This document shows, piece by piece, positions 45,203-54,140 of a stretch of 64,000 nt of DNA. Location: NCBI RefSeq assembly GCF_000443165.1, contig NZ_ATJV01000114.1:62001-126000 (forward strand), written 5' to 3'. Each line of letters starts with the position of its first letter. Within the stretch, counting starts at the first letter, position 1. The position numbers and the translations under genes were made by a program. Source of the stretch: Thauera terpenica 58Eu. GTDB lineage: Bacteria > Pseudomonadota > Gammaproteobacteria > Burkholderiales > Rhodocyclaceae. The notes beneath the pieces were generated by a model. It saw nothing but the letters and a program-made list of their open reading frames with translations. It had not been told where the DNA came from and searched no databases.

Positions 45203-45228
45203 AATACCTGAACGTTTCGGTCAACTAT
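45203..45228 (-). promoter_or_regulatory. IscR-like box A over the iscR -10
   Basis: Read on the minus strand it is an imperfect palindrome, ATAGTTGACCG-AAAC-GTTCAGGTAT, close to the type 1 IscR site known from E. coli. It overlaps the -10 hexamer of the iscR promoter and the likely start of transcription. Confidence 0.65.
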
Positions 45229-45252
45229 ACTTAACCCGACAAAAACGGTCAA
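45224..45252 (-). promoter_or_regulatory. iscR operon promoter
   Basis: Minus-strand TTGACC (45247-45252) and TATAGT (45224-45229) with a 17-bp spacer, each matching five of six consensus bases. The -35 lies in IscR-like box B and the -10 in box A. The predicted leader is about 70 nt. Confidence 0.75.
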
Positions 45253-45256
45253 CTAC
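45231..45256 (-). promoter_or_regulatory. IscR-like box B over the iscR -35
   Basis: Minus-strand TAGTTGACCGTTTTTGTCGG then GTTAA, a second type 1-like site whose centre is 28 bp from box A. It covers the -35 and the spacer of the iscR promoter. Two adjacent boxes would allow tight repression by holo-IscR. Confidence 0.6.
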
Positions 45257-45283
45257 TCGGCAGGATCACGGCGGCGCTCGCAC

Positions 45284-46039
45284 TCAATCGACGCCTCGCG
45301 AGAGGCTGGCGGCGTCGAAGTCATCGGTGGCATTGGTGGAGGGATCAGGCTTCATCCCGGCCGCTTCCAGGCGCGCGCTGATCGCCTTCAGGCGGCGGTC
45401 GGTTTCGACCGCATGATCGAGCAGGCCGTGCAAGGCCTTGGTCACCGGGTCATCCATGTCCCGAGTCACGCCGTAGGCGCTGAAGCCAATCTGCTGCGCC
45501 TTTTGCGCGCGCTCGGCGTCGCGCTCGGCATCGATGATCCGCGCCGGGTTGCCGACCGCGGTCGCACCCGCGGGCACCGGCTTCACCACCACTGCGTTGG
45601 AACCTATCCTCGCCCCGTCACCGACACTGAAACCGCCCAGCACTTTCGCGCCCGCGCCCACAACCACACCCTTGCCCAGGGTGGGATGGCGCTTGGCGCC
45701 GCGATAAAGGGAGGTACCCCCCAGGGTGACCGCCTGATAGATCGTGCAGTCGTCGCCAATTTCGGCCGTCTCGCCGATGACGACCCCCATGCCGTGATCG
45801 ATGAACACACGGCGGCCGATGACCGCACCCGGATGGATCTCGATGCCGGTCAGGAAGCGGCTGACATGACTCAGAAAGCGCCCCAGCCAGAACCACCGTC
45901 GGCGCCATGCGCCATGTGCCAGCTGGTGAAACATCAAGGCATGCACGCCGGGGTAACAGGTCAGCACCTCGAGCGTGGAGCGTGCGGCAGGGTCGCGCTC
46001 GCGCACGCTGGCCAGGTTTTCACGCAGGCGACTGAACAT
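45284..46039 (-). CDS. cysE: serine O-acetyltransferase
   Basis: Makes O-acetylserine, the precursor for cysteine, the sulfur donor for the neighbouring desulfurases. 251 residues. The N-terminal helical part has [21 protein letters not shown]. The left-handed beta-helix carries [29 protein letters not shown] and [20 protein letters not shown]-terminal extension beyond about residue 185 (to 251) is longer than in compact CysE forms and is charged. The ATG at 46039 is chosen; earlier in-frame sequence is not conserved. It lies upstream of iscR on the same strand. Confidence 0.93.
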   Translation of the reverse strand: MFSRLRENLASVRERDPAARSTLEVLTCYPGVHALMFHQLAHGAWRRRWFWLGRFLSHVSRFLTGIEIHPGAVIGRRVFIDHGMGVVIGETAEIGDDCTIYQAVTLGGTSLYRGAKRHPTLGKGVVVGAGAKVLGGFSVGDGARIGSNAVVVKPVPAGATAVGNPARIIDAERDAERAQKAQQIGFSAYGVTRDMDDPVTKALHGLLDHAVETDRRLKAISARLEAAGMKPDPSTNATDDFDAASLSRGVD

Positions 46040-46109
46040 TCGAAAAGTACTCCGGGAAAGATTGACGAAAGAGCCGAGCCTGCGGGGCGAACTTGGGCGA
46101 GGAGGCTCG

Positions 46110-46133
46110 AATCCCGACCATTTTAATCGACTT
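46110..46133 (-). promoter_or_regulatory. possible cysE promoter with IscR-like half-site
   Basis: On the minus strand AAGTCGATTAAAATGGTCGG then GATT. TAAAAT is a fair -10 about 80 bp before the cysE ATG, and the adjoining GTCGGGATT resembles the GTCGGGTTAA half of IscR-like box B. The other half is degenerate, so this is tentative. Confidence 0.3.
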
Positions 46134-46220
46134 AGCCGCAATCCTGAAACCGCGCAGCGCCTGCAAGCCCGCTCCGTTCGCAAGCAAAGCCCGCACTCAG
46201 CCTGCAGCAGCGCTGGACGG

Positions 46221-46952
46221 TCAACGCCGTTTCGGCTGCTCGAAGGTGGTCAGCATGCCGCGCAGGAGGGCGACCTCCTCGCGTTCCAGACGCACGCGGT
46301 TGAACATGCGCCGCATGCGCGGCAACAGCTTCTTCGGATTCTTGGGATCATGAAAACCGCTCATGGTCACCGCATGCTCCAGGTGCACCATGAAACCTTC
46401 GAAGTCCGCATGGGTTGCCGCCTCGGCTTGCGCATCCTGCGGCGGCGGCGGCGTACACGCCGCCAGGCGCAGCTCGTAGGCCAGCAACTGCACCGCGGCA
46501 CCGAGATTGAGCGATGAAAACTCGGCATCGGTCGGAATCGTCACCGGCATGCTGCACAAGCCGACCTCCTCATTGCTCATGCCGCTGGTTTCGTTGCCGA
46601 ACACCAGCGCCACCTCACCATCGAGCGTGCGCCCGACGATCTCCACCGCCGCCTCACGCGCGTGCATGCGCGGCAGCGACAACTCGCGCCGGCGCGCGGT
46701 GATCGCAGCCGAGAACACCGTGTCGGCCAGCGCCTCCTGCAGCGTACCGACCACCTGCGCCGACTCCAGCACGTCTGCCGCACCGGACGCACGCGCTGTA
46801 GCCACCTCGTCGGGAAAGCACGCCGGCGCCACCAGCCACAGGCGGCGCAGGCCCATCGTTTTCATCGCGCGCGCAGCAGCGCCGATATTGCCGGGATGGC
46901 TGGTACGCGACAGCACGACCCGGACACGGTCAAGCGCAAGAGGGCGATTCAT
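46221..46952 (-). CDS. trmJ: tRNA (cytidine/uridine-32) 2'-O-methyltransferase TrmJ
   Basis: SPOUT methyltransferase for ribose 32 of several tRNAs. 243 residues, like E. coli TrmJ (246). The motifs [40 protein letters not shown], and [23 protein letters not shown] are intact. The C-terminal helical tail includes [24 protein letters not shown]. The ATG at 46952 follows GGAATTTTAAT. The trmJ-iscR and suhB-trmJ neighbourhoods are also found in E. coli. Confidence 0.94.
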   Translation of the reverse strand: MNRPLALDRVRVVLSRTSHPGNIGAAARAMKTMGLRRLWLVAPACFPDEVATARASGAADVLESAQVVGTLQEALADTVFSAAITARRRELSLPRMHAREAAVEIVGRTLDGEVALVFGNETSGMSNEEVGLCSMPVTIPTDAEFSSLNLGAAVQLLAYELRLAACTPPPPQDAQAEAATHADFEGFMVHLEHAVTMSGFHDPKNPKKLLPRMRRMFNRVRLEREEVALLRGMLTTFEQPKRR

Positions 46953-47051
46953 ATTAAAATTCCGCGTTGTACGTATTTTGTCGGGTTGGCAGGCTGTGTT
47001 CGCGACTGCGATTGGCGCTGCCCCCCGCTTCTTTAACAGAGACCGCTCCGC

Positions 47052-47852
47052 ATGCACCCCACCCTGAACATCGCCGTCAAGGCCGCTCGTCGCGCCGCAA
47101 GCATCATCACTCGCGCATCCACGCAGCTCGACCTGCTGACGGTCAACACCAAGTCGCCCAACGACTTCGTCACCGAGGTGGACCGCCTGGCCGAAAAGGC
47201 GATCATCGAAGTGCTGAGCGACGCCTTTCCAGGGCACGGGATTTTAGCAGAGGAGTCCGGCGAGTCCGGACCTGAAAGCGAGTTCAACTGGATCATCGAC
47301 CCGCTCGACGGCACGACCAACTTCATCCACGGCTTTCCGCAGTACGCAGTGTCGATCGCGCAGACCAAGAACGGCGTGCTCGAACACGCCGTGGTCTACG
47401 ACCCCAACACCAATGAACTATTTACCGCCTCGCGCGGCAGCGGCGCCTTCCTCAACGATCGCCGCATGCGCGTGTCGCGCCGCACCCGCCTGGGTGACTC
47501 ACTCATCGGCACCGGTTTCCCCTACCGGCAGTTCGAACACGTCGATGCCTATCTCGCCATGCTCAAGGAGTTGGCGCAGAAAACGGCCGGCATCCGTCGC
47601 CCAGGGGCGGCAGCGCTTGATCTCGCCTACGTGGCTTGCGGGCGCCTGGACGGTTTCTGGGAGATCGGCCTCGCCCCCTGGGACATGGCAGCGGGCACCC
47701 TTCTCATTCAGGAAGCAGGCGGCCTGGTGTCTGACCTGTCGGGCGAAAACGGCTACATGAGCAGCGGCAACATGGTCGCTGGCACGCCGAAGATCTTCGC
47801 TCAGCTGCTGCCCATCATCCAGTCCTACCGGCCGTCCACCCTGCAGACCTGA
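47052..47852 (+). CDS. suhB: inositol-1-monophosphatase SuhB
   Basis: Mg-dependent phosphatase of the IMPase family that also acts as an rRNA antitermination and ribosome biogenesis factor in E. coli. 266 residues. Metal-binding motifs are [25 protein letters not shown] and [17 protein letters not shown]. The start [15 protein letters not shown] is conserved. It is divergent from trmJ across 99 bp and is followed by a clear terminator. Confidence 0.96.
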   Translation: MHPTLNIAVKAARRAASIITRASTQLDLLTVNTKSPNDFVTEVDRLAEKAIIEVLSDAFPGHGILAEESGESGPESEFNWIIDPLDGTTNFIHGFPQYAVSIAQTKNGVLEHAVVYDPNTNELFTASRGSGAFLNDRRMRVSRRTRLGDSLIGTGFPYRQFEHVDAYLAMLKELAQKTAGIRRPGAAALDLAYVACGRLDGFWEIGLAPWDMAAGTLLIQEAGGLVSDLSGENGYMSSGNMVAGTPKIFAQLLPIIQSYRPSTLQT

Positions 47853-47866
47853 TCCGGTGCAGACAG

Positions 47867-47897
47867 CGGCCGCAGACCCCGTGGCGCGGCCGTTTTT
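47867..47897 (+). terminator. intrinsic terminator of suhB
   Basis: CGGCCGC (47867-47873) pairs with GCGGCCG (47886-47892) over a 12-nt loop, directly followed by TTTTT. It starts 14 bp after the suhB stop codon and separates suhB from mutS. Confidence 0.85.
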
Positions 47898-47954
47898 CGA
47901 TCATGACCGGGCCGGCCTGCCGCACGCCCGGACTGTCCCGATCCAGAGGTTGCA

Positions 47955-50600
47955 TTGACGTCTCAGCCCCAGCCCCGCGAACTGAGCGAAGCCGAAATCG
48001 CACAGCACACGCCAATGATGCAGCAATATCTGCGCATCAAGCTGCAGCACCCGGACACCTTGCTGCTCTATCGCATGGGCGATTTCTACGAGCTCTTCTT
48101 CGACGACGCGGAAAAAGCCGCGCGCCTGCTCGACATCACGCTGACCACGCGCGGCCAGTCCAGCGGCCAGCCGATCAAGATGGCGGGCGTGCCCTTTCAC
48201 GCCGTCGAACAATATCTGGCGCGCCTGGTGAAGCTCGGCGAAGCGGTGGTCATCGCCGAACAGGTCGGCGAGCCGGGCGCGACCAAGGGGCCGATGGAGC
48301 GCGCGGTCAGCCGCATCGTCACCCCCGGCACGCTCACCGATGCCGCGCTGCTCGATGACCGTCGCGACGCCCTGCTGCTCGCGGCCAACCTGCATCACGG
48401 CGTGCTCGGTCTGGCCTGGCTCAACCTTGCCAACGGCGACTTGCGCCTGATGCAGTGCCCGGCCGAAACCCTGCAGGCGCAGTTCGAGCGCCTGCGCCCG
48501 GCCGAAGTGCTGATCGCCGACGGGCTGGCGCTGCCCCTGCTCGAGACCCTGGCGCCCGCCTTGCGTCGGCTCGCGGACTGGCAGTTCGATGCCGAGACCG
48601 GCGCCCGGCTGCTGACCAACCACTTCGGCACTCGCGACCTGGTCGGTTTCGGCGTCGAAGACCTGCCGGTCGCTCTCGGCGCCGCGGCGGCGCTCTATGA
48701 CTATGCCCAGGCCACCCAGCGCCAGACCCTCGCCCACGTCACCGGTCTCATCGTCGAGCGCGAATCCGAGTACCTGCGTCTGGACGCCGCCACCCGGCGC
48801 AACCTCGAGCTGACCGAGACCCTGCGCGGCGAAGCCTCGCCCACCCTGCTCTCGCTGCTCGATACCTGCATGACCAGCATGGGCTCACGCTGGCTGCGCC
48901 ATGCCCTGCACCATCCGCTGCGCGAGCGCGCGCTGCCGGCCGCGCGCCAGGCGGCAGTTGCCGAGCTCGTCGGTGAGCCGCTGAGCGCTGAGGACAACGC
49001 GTTCGCCATCACGGGCCTGGAGGCCAGCACCGGCCGCAGCGCCGCCGCCGTGCGCGGCACCCTGCGCGGAGTGGCCGACGTGGACCGGATCACCGCCCGT
49101 GTCGCGCTGCGCAGTGCGCGCCCGCGCGACCTGTCCGCCCTGCGCGACACCCTCGCCCGCCTGCCCGCGCTGGAGCAGACATTGAGCGGCTGCCACGCCG
49201 CGCTGCTGGTCGAAATCTGCGCCGCGCTCGCCATTGCGCCCGATGCGCTCGAACTGCTGCAGCGTGCCATCGCCAGCGAACCCGCCGCCATGGTGCGCGA
49301 CGGTGGCGTCATTGCCCCCGGCTACGACAGCGAGCTGGACGAGTTGCGCGACATCCAGACCAATTGCGGCGAGTTCCTGCTCGCACTCGAGGCGCGCGAG
49401 CGTGAGCGCAGCGGCATTCCCGGCCTCAAGGTGGAGTTCAACCGCGTGCATGGCTTCTATATCGAAGTCAGCCGCAGCAATGCCGACAAGGTGCCCGACG
49501 ACTACCGCCGCCGCCAGACCCTGAAGAACGCCGAACGCTTCATCACGCCCGAGCTGAAGGCCTTCGAGGACAAGGCCTTGTCGGCGCAGGAACGCGCGCT
49601 GACGCGCGAGAAGCTGCTCTACGAGACCATCCTCGACGCGCTGTGCACGCACATTCCGGCCCTGCAGCGCATCGCCCGCGCGCTGGCGCTGGCAGACGGC
49701 CTCGCCGCCTTCGCCGACGCCGCGCTGCGCTACAACTACTGCCGCCCGCAGTTTCGCGACGGCGTCGGGGTGGACATCCGTGGTGGCCGTCATGCGGTGG
49801 TCGAACGACAGGTCGAGAACTTCATCCACAACGACGCCCGCCTCGCCGCGCATCGCCGCATGCTGATGATCACCGGCCCCAACATGGGCGGCAAATCGAC
49901 CTTCATGCGCCAGGTGGCGCTGATCTGCCTGCTCGCCCATGTCGGCAGCTTCGTGCCGGCCGAGGCGGCGGAGATCGGCCCGCTGGACGCCATCTACACC
50001 CGCATCGGCGCCTCGGACGATCTCGCTTCCGGGCGTTCGACCTTCATGGTGGAGATGACCGAGGCCGCCGCCATCCTGCATGGTGCAACTGAACACAGCC
50101 TGGTGCTGATGGACGAGATCGGCCGCGGCACCTCGACCTTCGACGGCCTCGCGCTGGCGGCGGCGATCGCGCGCCAGCTGCTGGAAAAGAACCGCAGCCT
50201 GACCCTGTTCGCCACCCATTACTTCGAGCTCACTCGACTCAATGCCGACTACCCCGAGTGCGCCAACGTGCACCTCGACGCGGTCGAGCATGGCCACCGC
50301 ATCGTCTTCCTGCATGCCCTCGAGGAAGGCCCGGCCAGCCAGAGCTACGGCATCGAAGTGGCGGCACTGGCCGGCATTCCAGCCGCGGTGATCCGCGACG
50401 CGCGGCGCCGTCTGCGCGCGCTGGAAAACCGTGAGATCCACGCCGGGCCGCAGGCCGACCTGTTCGCCGACCTGCCCGAAGCCGAGCCCGAGGCGCTGTC
50501 GCACCCGGTGCTGAGCGAACTCGCCAGCATCGACCCCGACGCGCTGAGCCCACGCGAGGCGCTCGAGCGCCTGTATGCGCTCAAGCGCCTGGCCTCCTGA
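47955..50600 (+). CDS. mutS: DNA mismatch repair protein MutS
   Basis: Recognises mismatches and recruits MutL. 881 residues. The mismatch-binding Phe-X-Glu is in [14 protein letters not shown]. The connector and lever/clamp domains follow. The ATPase carries Walker [14 protein letters not shown] and [20 protein letters not shown] with the downstream FATHYFEL. The start is TTG 47955, with AGAGG 5 nt upstream and a normal spacing to [10 protein letters not shown]-type sequence; no upstream ATG fits. The C-terminal tetramerisation tail is present. It begins a likely operon with the next gene, 9 bp away. Confidence 0.96.
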   Translation: MTSQPQPRELSEAEIAQHTPMMQQYLRIKLQHPDTLLLYRMGDFYELFFDDAEKAARLLDITLTTRGQSSGQPIKMAGVPFHAVEQYLARLVKLGEAVVIAEQVGEPGATKGPMERAVSRIVTPGTLTDAALLDDRRDALLLAANLHHGVLGLAWLNLANGDLRLMQCPAETLQAQFERLRPAEVLIADGLALPLLETLAPALRRLADWQFDAETGARLLTNHFGTRDLVGFGVEDLPVALGAAAALYDYAQATQRQTLAHVTGLIVERESEYLRLDAATRRNLELTETLRGEASPTLLSLLDTCMTSMGSRWLRHALHHPLRERALPAARQAAVAELVGEPLSAEDNAFAITGLEASTGRSAAAVRGTLRGVADVDRITARVALRSARPRDLSALRDTLARLPALEQTLSGCHAALLVEICAALAIAPDALELLQRAIASEPAAMVRDGGVIAPGYDSELDELRDIQTNCGEFLLALEARERERSGIPGLKVEFNRVHGFYIEVSRSNADKVPDDYRRRQTLKNAERFITPELKAFEDKALSAQERALTREKLLYETILDALCTHIPALQRIARALALADGLAAFADAALRYNYCRPQFRDGVGVDIRGGRHAVVERQVENFIHNDARLAAHRRMLMITGPNMGGKSTFMRQVALICLLAHVGSFVPAEAAEIGPLDAIYTRIGASDDLASGRSTFMVEMTEAAAILHGATEHSLVLMDEIGRGTSTFDGLALAAAIARQLLEKNRSLTLFATHYFELTRLNADYPECANVHLDAVEHGHRIVFLHALEEGPASQSYGIEVAALAGIPAAVIRDARRRLRALENREIHAGPQADLFADLPEAEPEALSHPVLSELASIDPDALSPREALERLYALKRLAS

Positions 50601-50609
50601 GACTCCCTG

Positions 50610-51380
50610 ATGACGACCCCGATCGATATTTCAGAAGCCGCCGGCGTGCGCTACCTGCACTTTGGCTCGGACTGGATACAGGGTGCGATGCGCATCCGCA
50701 AACCCAATGCGCTCGAGCTTGCCTATACGCGCGAGATGATGGCCGGGCTCTTGCTGCGCGATGGCCTCGCCGAAGACGCCGGGCAATGGCCAAAAAAGGT
50801 GCTCATCATCGGCCTCGGCGCAGCATCCCTGGCCAAGTTCGTGCATCACAACTGCCCCCAGGCGCGGGTCAAGGTGGTGGAGATCGCGCCCTCGGTGATC
50901 GCCGCCGCACGCCAGTTCTTCAAGCTGCCCGAGCAAGACGCGCGCTTCTCCATCCATGTCGGCTGCGGCGCCCAGTACGTAATGGAAAACGACCACTATT
51001 ACGATTACATCCTGGTCGACGGTTACGACCGCAATGCGCGCGCGGGCGCACTCGACACCTTGCCCTTCTATCAGGCCCTGCACTCGCGCCTGTCCGCGCG
51101 CGGGCTGATGGCGGTCAACCTGTTTGGCCGTTCGCGCGGCTACAAGGCCAGCGTGGAGCGCGTGCTGAAAGCTTTCGACGGGCGCGCGCTCGCCTTTCCG
51201 TCCTGCGACAGCGGCAATGTGGTCGCCTTTGGCGCCGCTGGCGAGGCGGTGGAGCGCGCTCTGAGCGAGCTGCGCGAACGCGCGCGCGCGCTCAAGCTCG
51301 CAAGCGGCCTCGATCTGGGCCCGACCATCGCCCGGCTGGAACAATCGGGCAGCGTCCCGGGCGGCGTGCTGCACCTCTGA
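50610..51380 (+). CDS. spermidine synthase-like SAM-fold protein
   Basis: 256-residue protein of the spermidine synthase/methyltransferase fold. The nucleotide motif is KVLIIGLGAASLAKFVHHNCP (around 63-83), with acidic E91 ending strand 2 (VKVVEIAPSVIAAARQFF), and YDYILVDGYD near 131-140. The aspartates at the SpeE polyamine site are not clearly conserved, so I do not call a polyamine product. It starts 9 bp after mutS, suggesting cotranscription. Such orphan SpeE-like genes are widespread in betaproteobacteria and functionally uncharacterised to my knowledge. Confidence 0.8.
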   Translation: MTTPIDISEAAGVRYLHFGSDWIQGAMRIRKPNALELAYTREMMAGLLLRDGLAEDAGQWPKKVLIIGLGAASLAKFVHHNCPQARVKVVEIAPSVIAAARQFFKLPEQDARFSIHVGCGAQYVMENDHYYDYILVDGYDRNARAGALDTLPFYQALHSRLSARGLMAVNLFGRSRGYKASVERVLKAFDGRALAFPSCDSGNVVAFGAAGEAVERALSELRERARALKLASGLDLGPTIARLEQSGSVPGGVLHL

Positions 51381-51476
51381 ACCCGACACCAGCCGCCGAA
51401 CACATGGTCAGAACAACCGTGCGCACGTTATTGTCCACGGAAGCGCTGACAGCGGACCAAAAAAGGTAGGAGCATC

Positions 51477-51677
51477 ATGAGTACTTTTCTCATTACTCTT
51501 GGCGTCATCGTGCTCGTGATCGGCGCCATGGCGATCGGCGTCATCCTCGGTCGCAAACCGATTGCCGGCAGTTGTGGCGGCTTGGCCACCCTCGGCGACG
51601 AGTGCGAATTTGGCTGCAAGAAGCCGTGCAGCAAGCGTGCGGCGCGGCTCAAGGCCAGCACCGACGCGGCTTCTTGA
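51477..51677 (+). CDS. nqrM: NqrM-like small membrane protein (DUF539 family)
   Basis: 66-residue protein with one N-terminal transmembrane helix (about 4-24) followed by GRKPIAGSCGGL and a cysteine cluster: Cys33, Cys43, Cys47 and Cys51. This matches NqrM, which is needed to mature the sodium-pumping NADH:quinone oxidoreductase by helping to deliver iron for its NqrD/NqrE site. In other genomes nqrM usually follows nqrABCDEF; no nqr gene is in this window. The ATG at 51477 follows GGTAGGAG. Family call is strong from the Cys pattern; the function here is inferred. Confidence 0.82.
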   Translation: MSTFLITLGVIVLVIGAMAIGVILGRKPIAGSCGGLATLGDECEFGCKKPCSKRAARLKASTDAAS

Positions 51678-51713
51678 ACACCCCCATCACCTTAGCGCCC
51701 ATGCGGAGGCACC

Positions 51714-52109
51714 ATGCTGCGATCCATGCTCGTGAAGGATTACATGATTGGCGACCAGCTCGCCTTCACGCCTGCGACCAATCTGCTCAAGGCGGTGCAC
51801 AAGCTGCTTGAACACCGCCTCAGCGGCGCGCCGGTGGTGGACGAGAACGCACGCCTGATCGGCTTCCTGTCGGAGAAGGATTGCCTGAAGGCCGCGCTCG
51901 ACGCCTCCTATTTCCGTAGCGAGGAAGGTCTGGTGCGCGACTTCATGAGCACGGACGTGGTCGCGGTATCGACCGATGCGACCCTGATCGACGCCATCCA
52001 GATCTTCGTCAGCAGCAGCTTCTCGCGCCTGCCGGTGGTCGAGGGCGCGCGCCTCGTCGGCCAGATCTCGCGTCACGATATCCTGAAAGGGCTGGAAAGG
52101 CTGCGCTGA
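51714..52109 (+). CDS. CBS-domain pair protein
   Basis: 131-residue protein consisting of two CBS repeats (about 6-60 and 74-130). The first shows LKAVHKLLEHRLSGAPVVDEN and IGFLSEKDCL. The second shows LIDAIQIFVSSSFSRLPVVEG and VGQISRHDILKGL. CBS pairs usually bind adenosyl nucleotides and regulate partner enzymes or transporters; no fused effector domain is present. It lies 36 bp after the nqrM-like gene and converges on dnaQ. Its partner is unknown. Confidence 0.88.
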   Translation: MLRSMLVKDYMIGDQLAFTPATNLLKAVHKLLEHRLSGAPVVDENARLIGFLSEKDCLKAALDASYFRSEEGLVRDFMSTDVVAVSTDATLIDAIQIFVSSSFSRLPVVEGARLVGQISRHDILKGLERLR

Positions 52110-52140
52110 TTGCTGCGCGCATCGCGCCGCAGCGTCGGAT

Positions 52141-52860
52141 TCAGCTGGCGACAGCCTCTGCCGCCTCCAGCCACAGACAGGCACCCTTGTTCGCCTTGGC
52201 GATGTCCGCCAGCACGCGCTCGTGCGCCTGGCGCTCTGTGTCGGTGCTTCTGAGCACCTTGACCGGCACTCGCACCCGCGCAACGCCCTTGGCGTCGTTC
52301 TCCTGGGCAGAGAACTCCTCATCGAGCGACATGATCAGGCTTTCCTGACCCCGGGTCATGGCCAGATAGACATCGGCCAGCAGCTCGGCGTCGAGTAGCG
52401 CGCCGTGCAGCTCGCGATGGGCGTTGTTGATCTCGTAGCGGTCGCACAAGGCATCGAGCGAGGCCTTCTTGCCCGGGTTCTGCTCCTTGGCCAGCTTCAA
52501 GGTATCGATCACGCCCGCACACAGGCCACGCAGATGTTCGCGGCCCAGCAGCTCGAACTCATTGTCGAGAAAGCCGACGTCGAAGCTGGCGTTGTGAATC
52601 ACCAGCTCGGCGTCGCGCACGAAAGCCTCGAAGTCGGCCGCCACATCGGCGAACTTCGGCTTGTCGGCGAGAAACTCCTCGGTGATGCCGTGCACCGCCA
52701 CCGCTTCGGCATCAATACCCCGCCCAGGGTTGAGGTAGACGTGAAAATGGCGACCGGTGAGGTTTCGATTGACGAGCTCCACACAGCCAATTTCAATCAC
52801 CCGATCGCCGTTACGCCAATCCAGCCCGGTAGTCTCGGTGTCGAGCACAATCTGTCGCAT
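52141..52860 (-). CDS. dnaQ: DNA polymerase III epsilon subunit (proofreading exonuclease)
   Basis: 3'-5' exonuclease proofreader of the replicative polymerase. 239 residues. ExoI motif VLDTETTGLD (Asp7, Glu9), ExoII HNASFDVGFLDNEF and ExoIII HRELHGALLDAELLADVYLAM (DEDDh class) are present. The C-terminal part (180-239) binds the alpha subunit in the family. The ATG at 52860 opens the conserved MRQIVLDTETTG; a longer frame upstream is rejected. It lies 62 bp downstream of rnhA. Confidence 0.96.
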   Translation of the reverse strand: MRQIVLDTETTGLDWRNGDRVIEIGCVELVNRNLTGRHFHVYLNPGRGIDAEAVAVHGITEEFLADKPKFADVAADFEAFVRDAELVIHNASFDVGFLDNEFELLGREHLRGLCAGVIDTLKLAKEQNPGKKASLDALCDRYEINNAHRELHGALLDAELLADVYLAMTRGQESLIMSLDEEFSAQENDAKGVARVRVPVKVLRSTDTERQAHERVLADIAKANKGACLWLEAAEAVAS

Positions 52861-52922
52861 GATCTTTCCTGAAATGATTTTGTAGTCAGCCGCCAAGGGC
52901 GAGAAGGGTCAGAGCTGAAGGC

Positions 52923-53384
52923 TCAGGGCTCAACCGCAGCACCAGTCTTGCGCACGGCGTCCACGCCGCGACGCGCGAGCTCATCCGCACGCTCATTTTC
53001 AGCATGGCCCGAATGGCCGCGCACCCACAGCCACTTCACCTGATGGCGCTCGCGGGCTTCGTCCAGCGCCCGCCACAGGTCGGCGTTCTTCACCGGCGCT
53101 TTCGCCGCAGTCTTCCAGCCCCGTGCCTTCCAGCCGTGGATCCATTCCGAAATGCCTTTCTGCACATACTGGCTGTCGGTGTGCACCCGCACGCTCACCG
53201 GGCGCTTGAGCGTGTTGAGTGCGCGGATGACCGCCAGCAGCTCCATGCGGTTGTTGGTGGTGGCGGGCTCGCCGCCCCAGATTTCCTTTTCATGCGCCCC
53301 TGAGCGCAGGATCGCCCCCCACCCGCCGGGCCCGGGATTGCCGCTGCAGGCGCCATCGGTGTAGATGTCCACTTCTTCTTGCAT
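52923..53384 (-). CDS. rnhA: ribonuclease HI
   Basis: Degrades RNA in RNA-DNA hybrids. 153 residues. The catalytic Asp10, Glu48, Asp70, His124 and Asp134 align position for position with E. coli RNase HI ([48 protein letters not shown]). The basic helix and handle ([20 protein letters not shown]) are present. It begins directly after the stop of the upstream methyltransferase gene. Confidence 0.97.
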   Translation of the reverse strand: MQEEVDIYTDGACSGNPGPGGWGAILRSGAHEKEIWGGEPATTNNRMELLAVIRALNTLKRPVSVRVHTDSQYVQKGISEWIHGWKARGWKTAAKAPVKNADLWRALDEARERHQVKWLWVRGHSGHAENERADELARRGVDAVRKTGAAVEP

Positions 53385-54113
53385 CTATTGCGTCTTCCGT
53401 GTGTCATCGTTGCGCTGAGCAACGGTGGATAGTCGTTTTGCGCGCGCCTTGCCATCGCGCCACTGCGGCGTGATCAGCCGCACCCCCTGCACCCGCTTCA
53501 CCCCATGCACGAGATAGGCGCCACCCAGCACCGGCCACCAGCGCGCGCCGATCCGGTCCATGAAGCGCCAGCGCTCCAGCCAGGCGGCAGAGCGGACAGC
53601 CGGGACGTGACAGCCTGATTCGCACTCAAGCACCTCGAAGCCGAGCAGGGTCAGCCAGTCCTTGATGCGCATCACCGAACGGTAGTGCCCGCGCCACGGC
53701 AGCACCCCGCCGGTGCGTGCAGCCATGCGGCGCAGGCCCCACAGACTGAGTGGATTGAGCCCGCTGAGCACGACGCTGCCTTCGGCCACCAGCACACGCT
53801 CGACTTCGCGCAGCACCCGGTGCGGGTCGGCCGAAAATTCCAGCACATGCGGCATCAGCACCAGGTCCATGCTGGCCGTTGCGAAAGGCAGCTCGAATTC
53901 GTGCGCCAGCACCGCCGCCGCACCCACGCGCGCGCAGCGAAAACGGAAAGGCATGCGGTTGGCGGCCAGCAGATCCACCCCCGGCAAGCCGATCTGCACC
54001 GCCCGGTAGCCAAAGATGTCCGCCACCATGCGCTCCAGCCCGGCCCTTTCCCAGTCCATCAGGTAACGCCCCAGCGGTGTTTTCAACCACTCGGAGAGGT
54101 CCGGCATTGACAT
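53385..54113 (-). CDS. class I SAM-dependent methyltransferase (YafS-like)
   Basis: About 242-residue methyltransferase-like protein. The first half has GYRAVQIGLPGVDLLAANRM in place of a classic glycine-rich motif. DLVLMPHVLEFSADPHRVLREVERVLVAEGSVVLSGLNPLSLWGLRR is a typical motif IV-V block. The ATG at 54113 is used, but a GTG at 54131 or the ATG at 54107 are possible because no clear ribosome site marks the start. gloB-yafS-rnhA-dnaQ is the E. coli gene order, and this gene takes the yafS position. The degenerate glycine motif leaves the substrate and activity open. Confidence 0.8.
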   Translation of the reverse strand: MSMPDLSEWLKTPLGRYLMDWERAGLERMVADIFGYRAVQIGLPGVDLLAANRMPFRFRCARVGAAAVLAHEFELPFATASMDLVLMPHVLEFSADPHRVLREVERVLVAEGSVVLSGLNPLSLWGLRRMAARTGGVLPWRGHYRSVMRIKDWLTLLGFEVLECESGCHVPAVRSAAWLERWRFMDRIGARWWPVLGGAYLVHGVKRVQGVRLITPQWRDGKARAKRLSTVAQRNDDTRKTQ

Positions 54114-54140
54114 CGGCGTCCAGGCTTCCACAATTCAGGG

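Noticed and set aside
48885-50504. 539-codon minus-strand frame inside mutS
   Set aside because: Antisense to the MutS ATPase and clamp domains; no motif or ribosome site.
51998-52145. GC-rich hairpin between the CBS gene and dnaQ as a terminator
   Set aside because: The inverted repeat near 52110-52133 is bulged and has no T tract on either strand.
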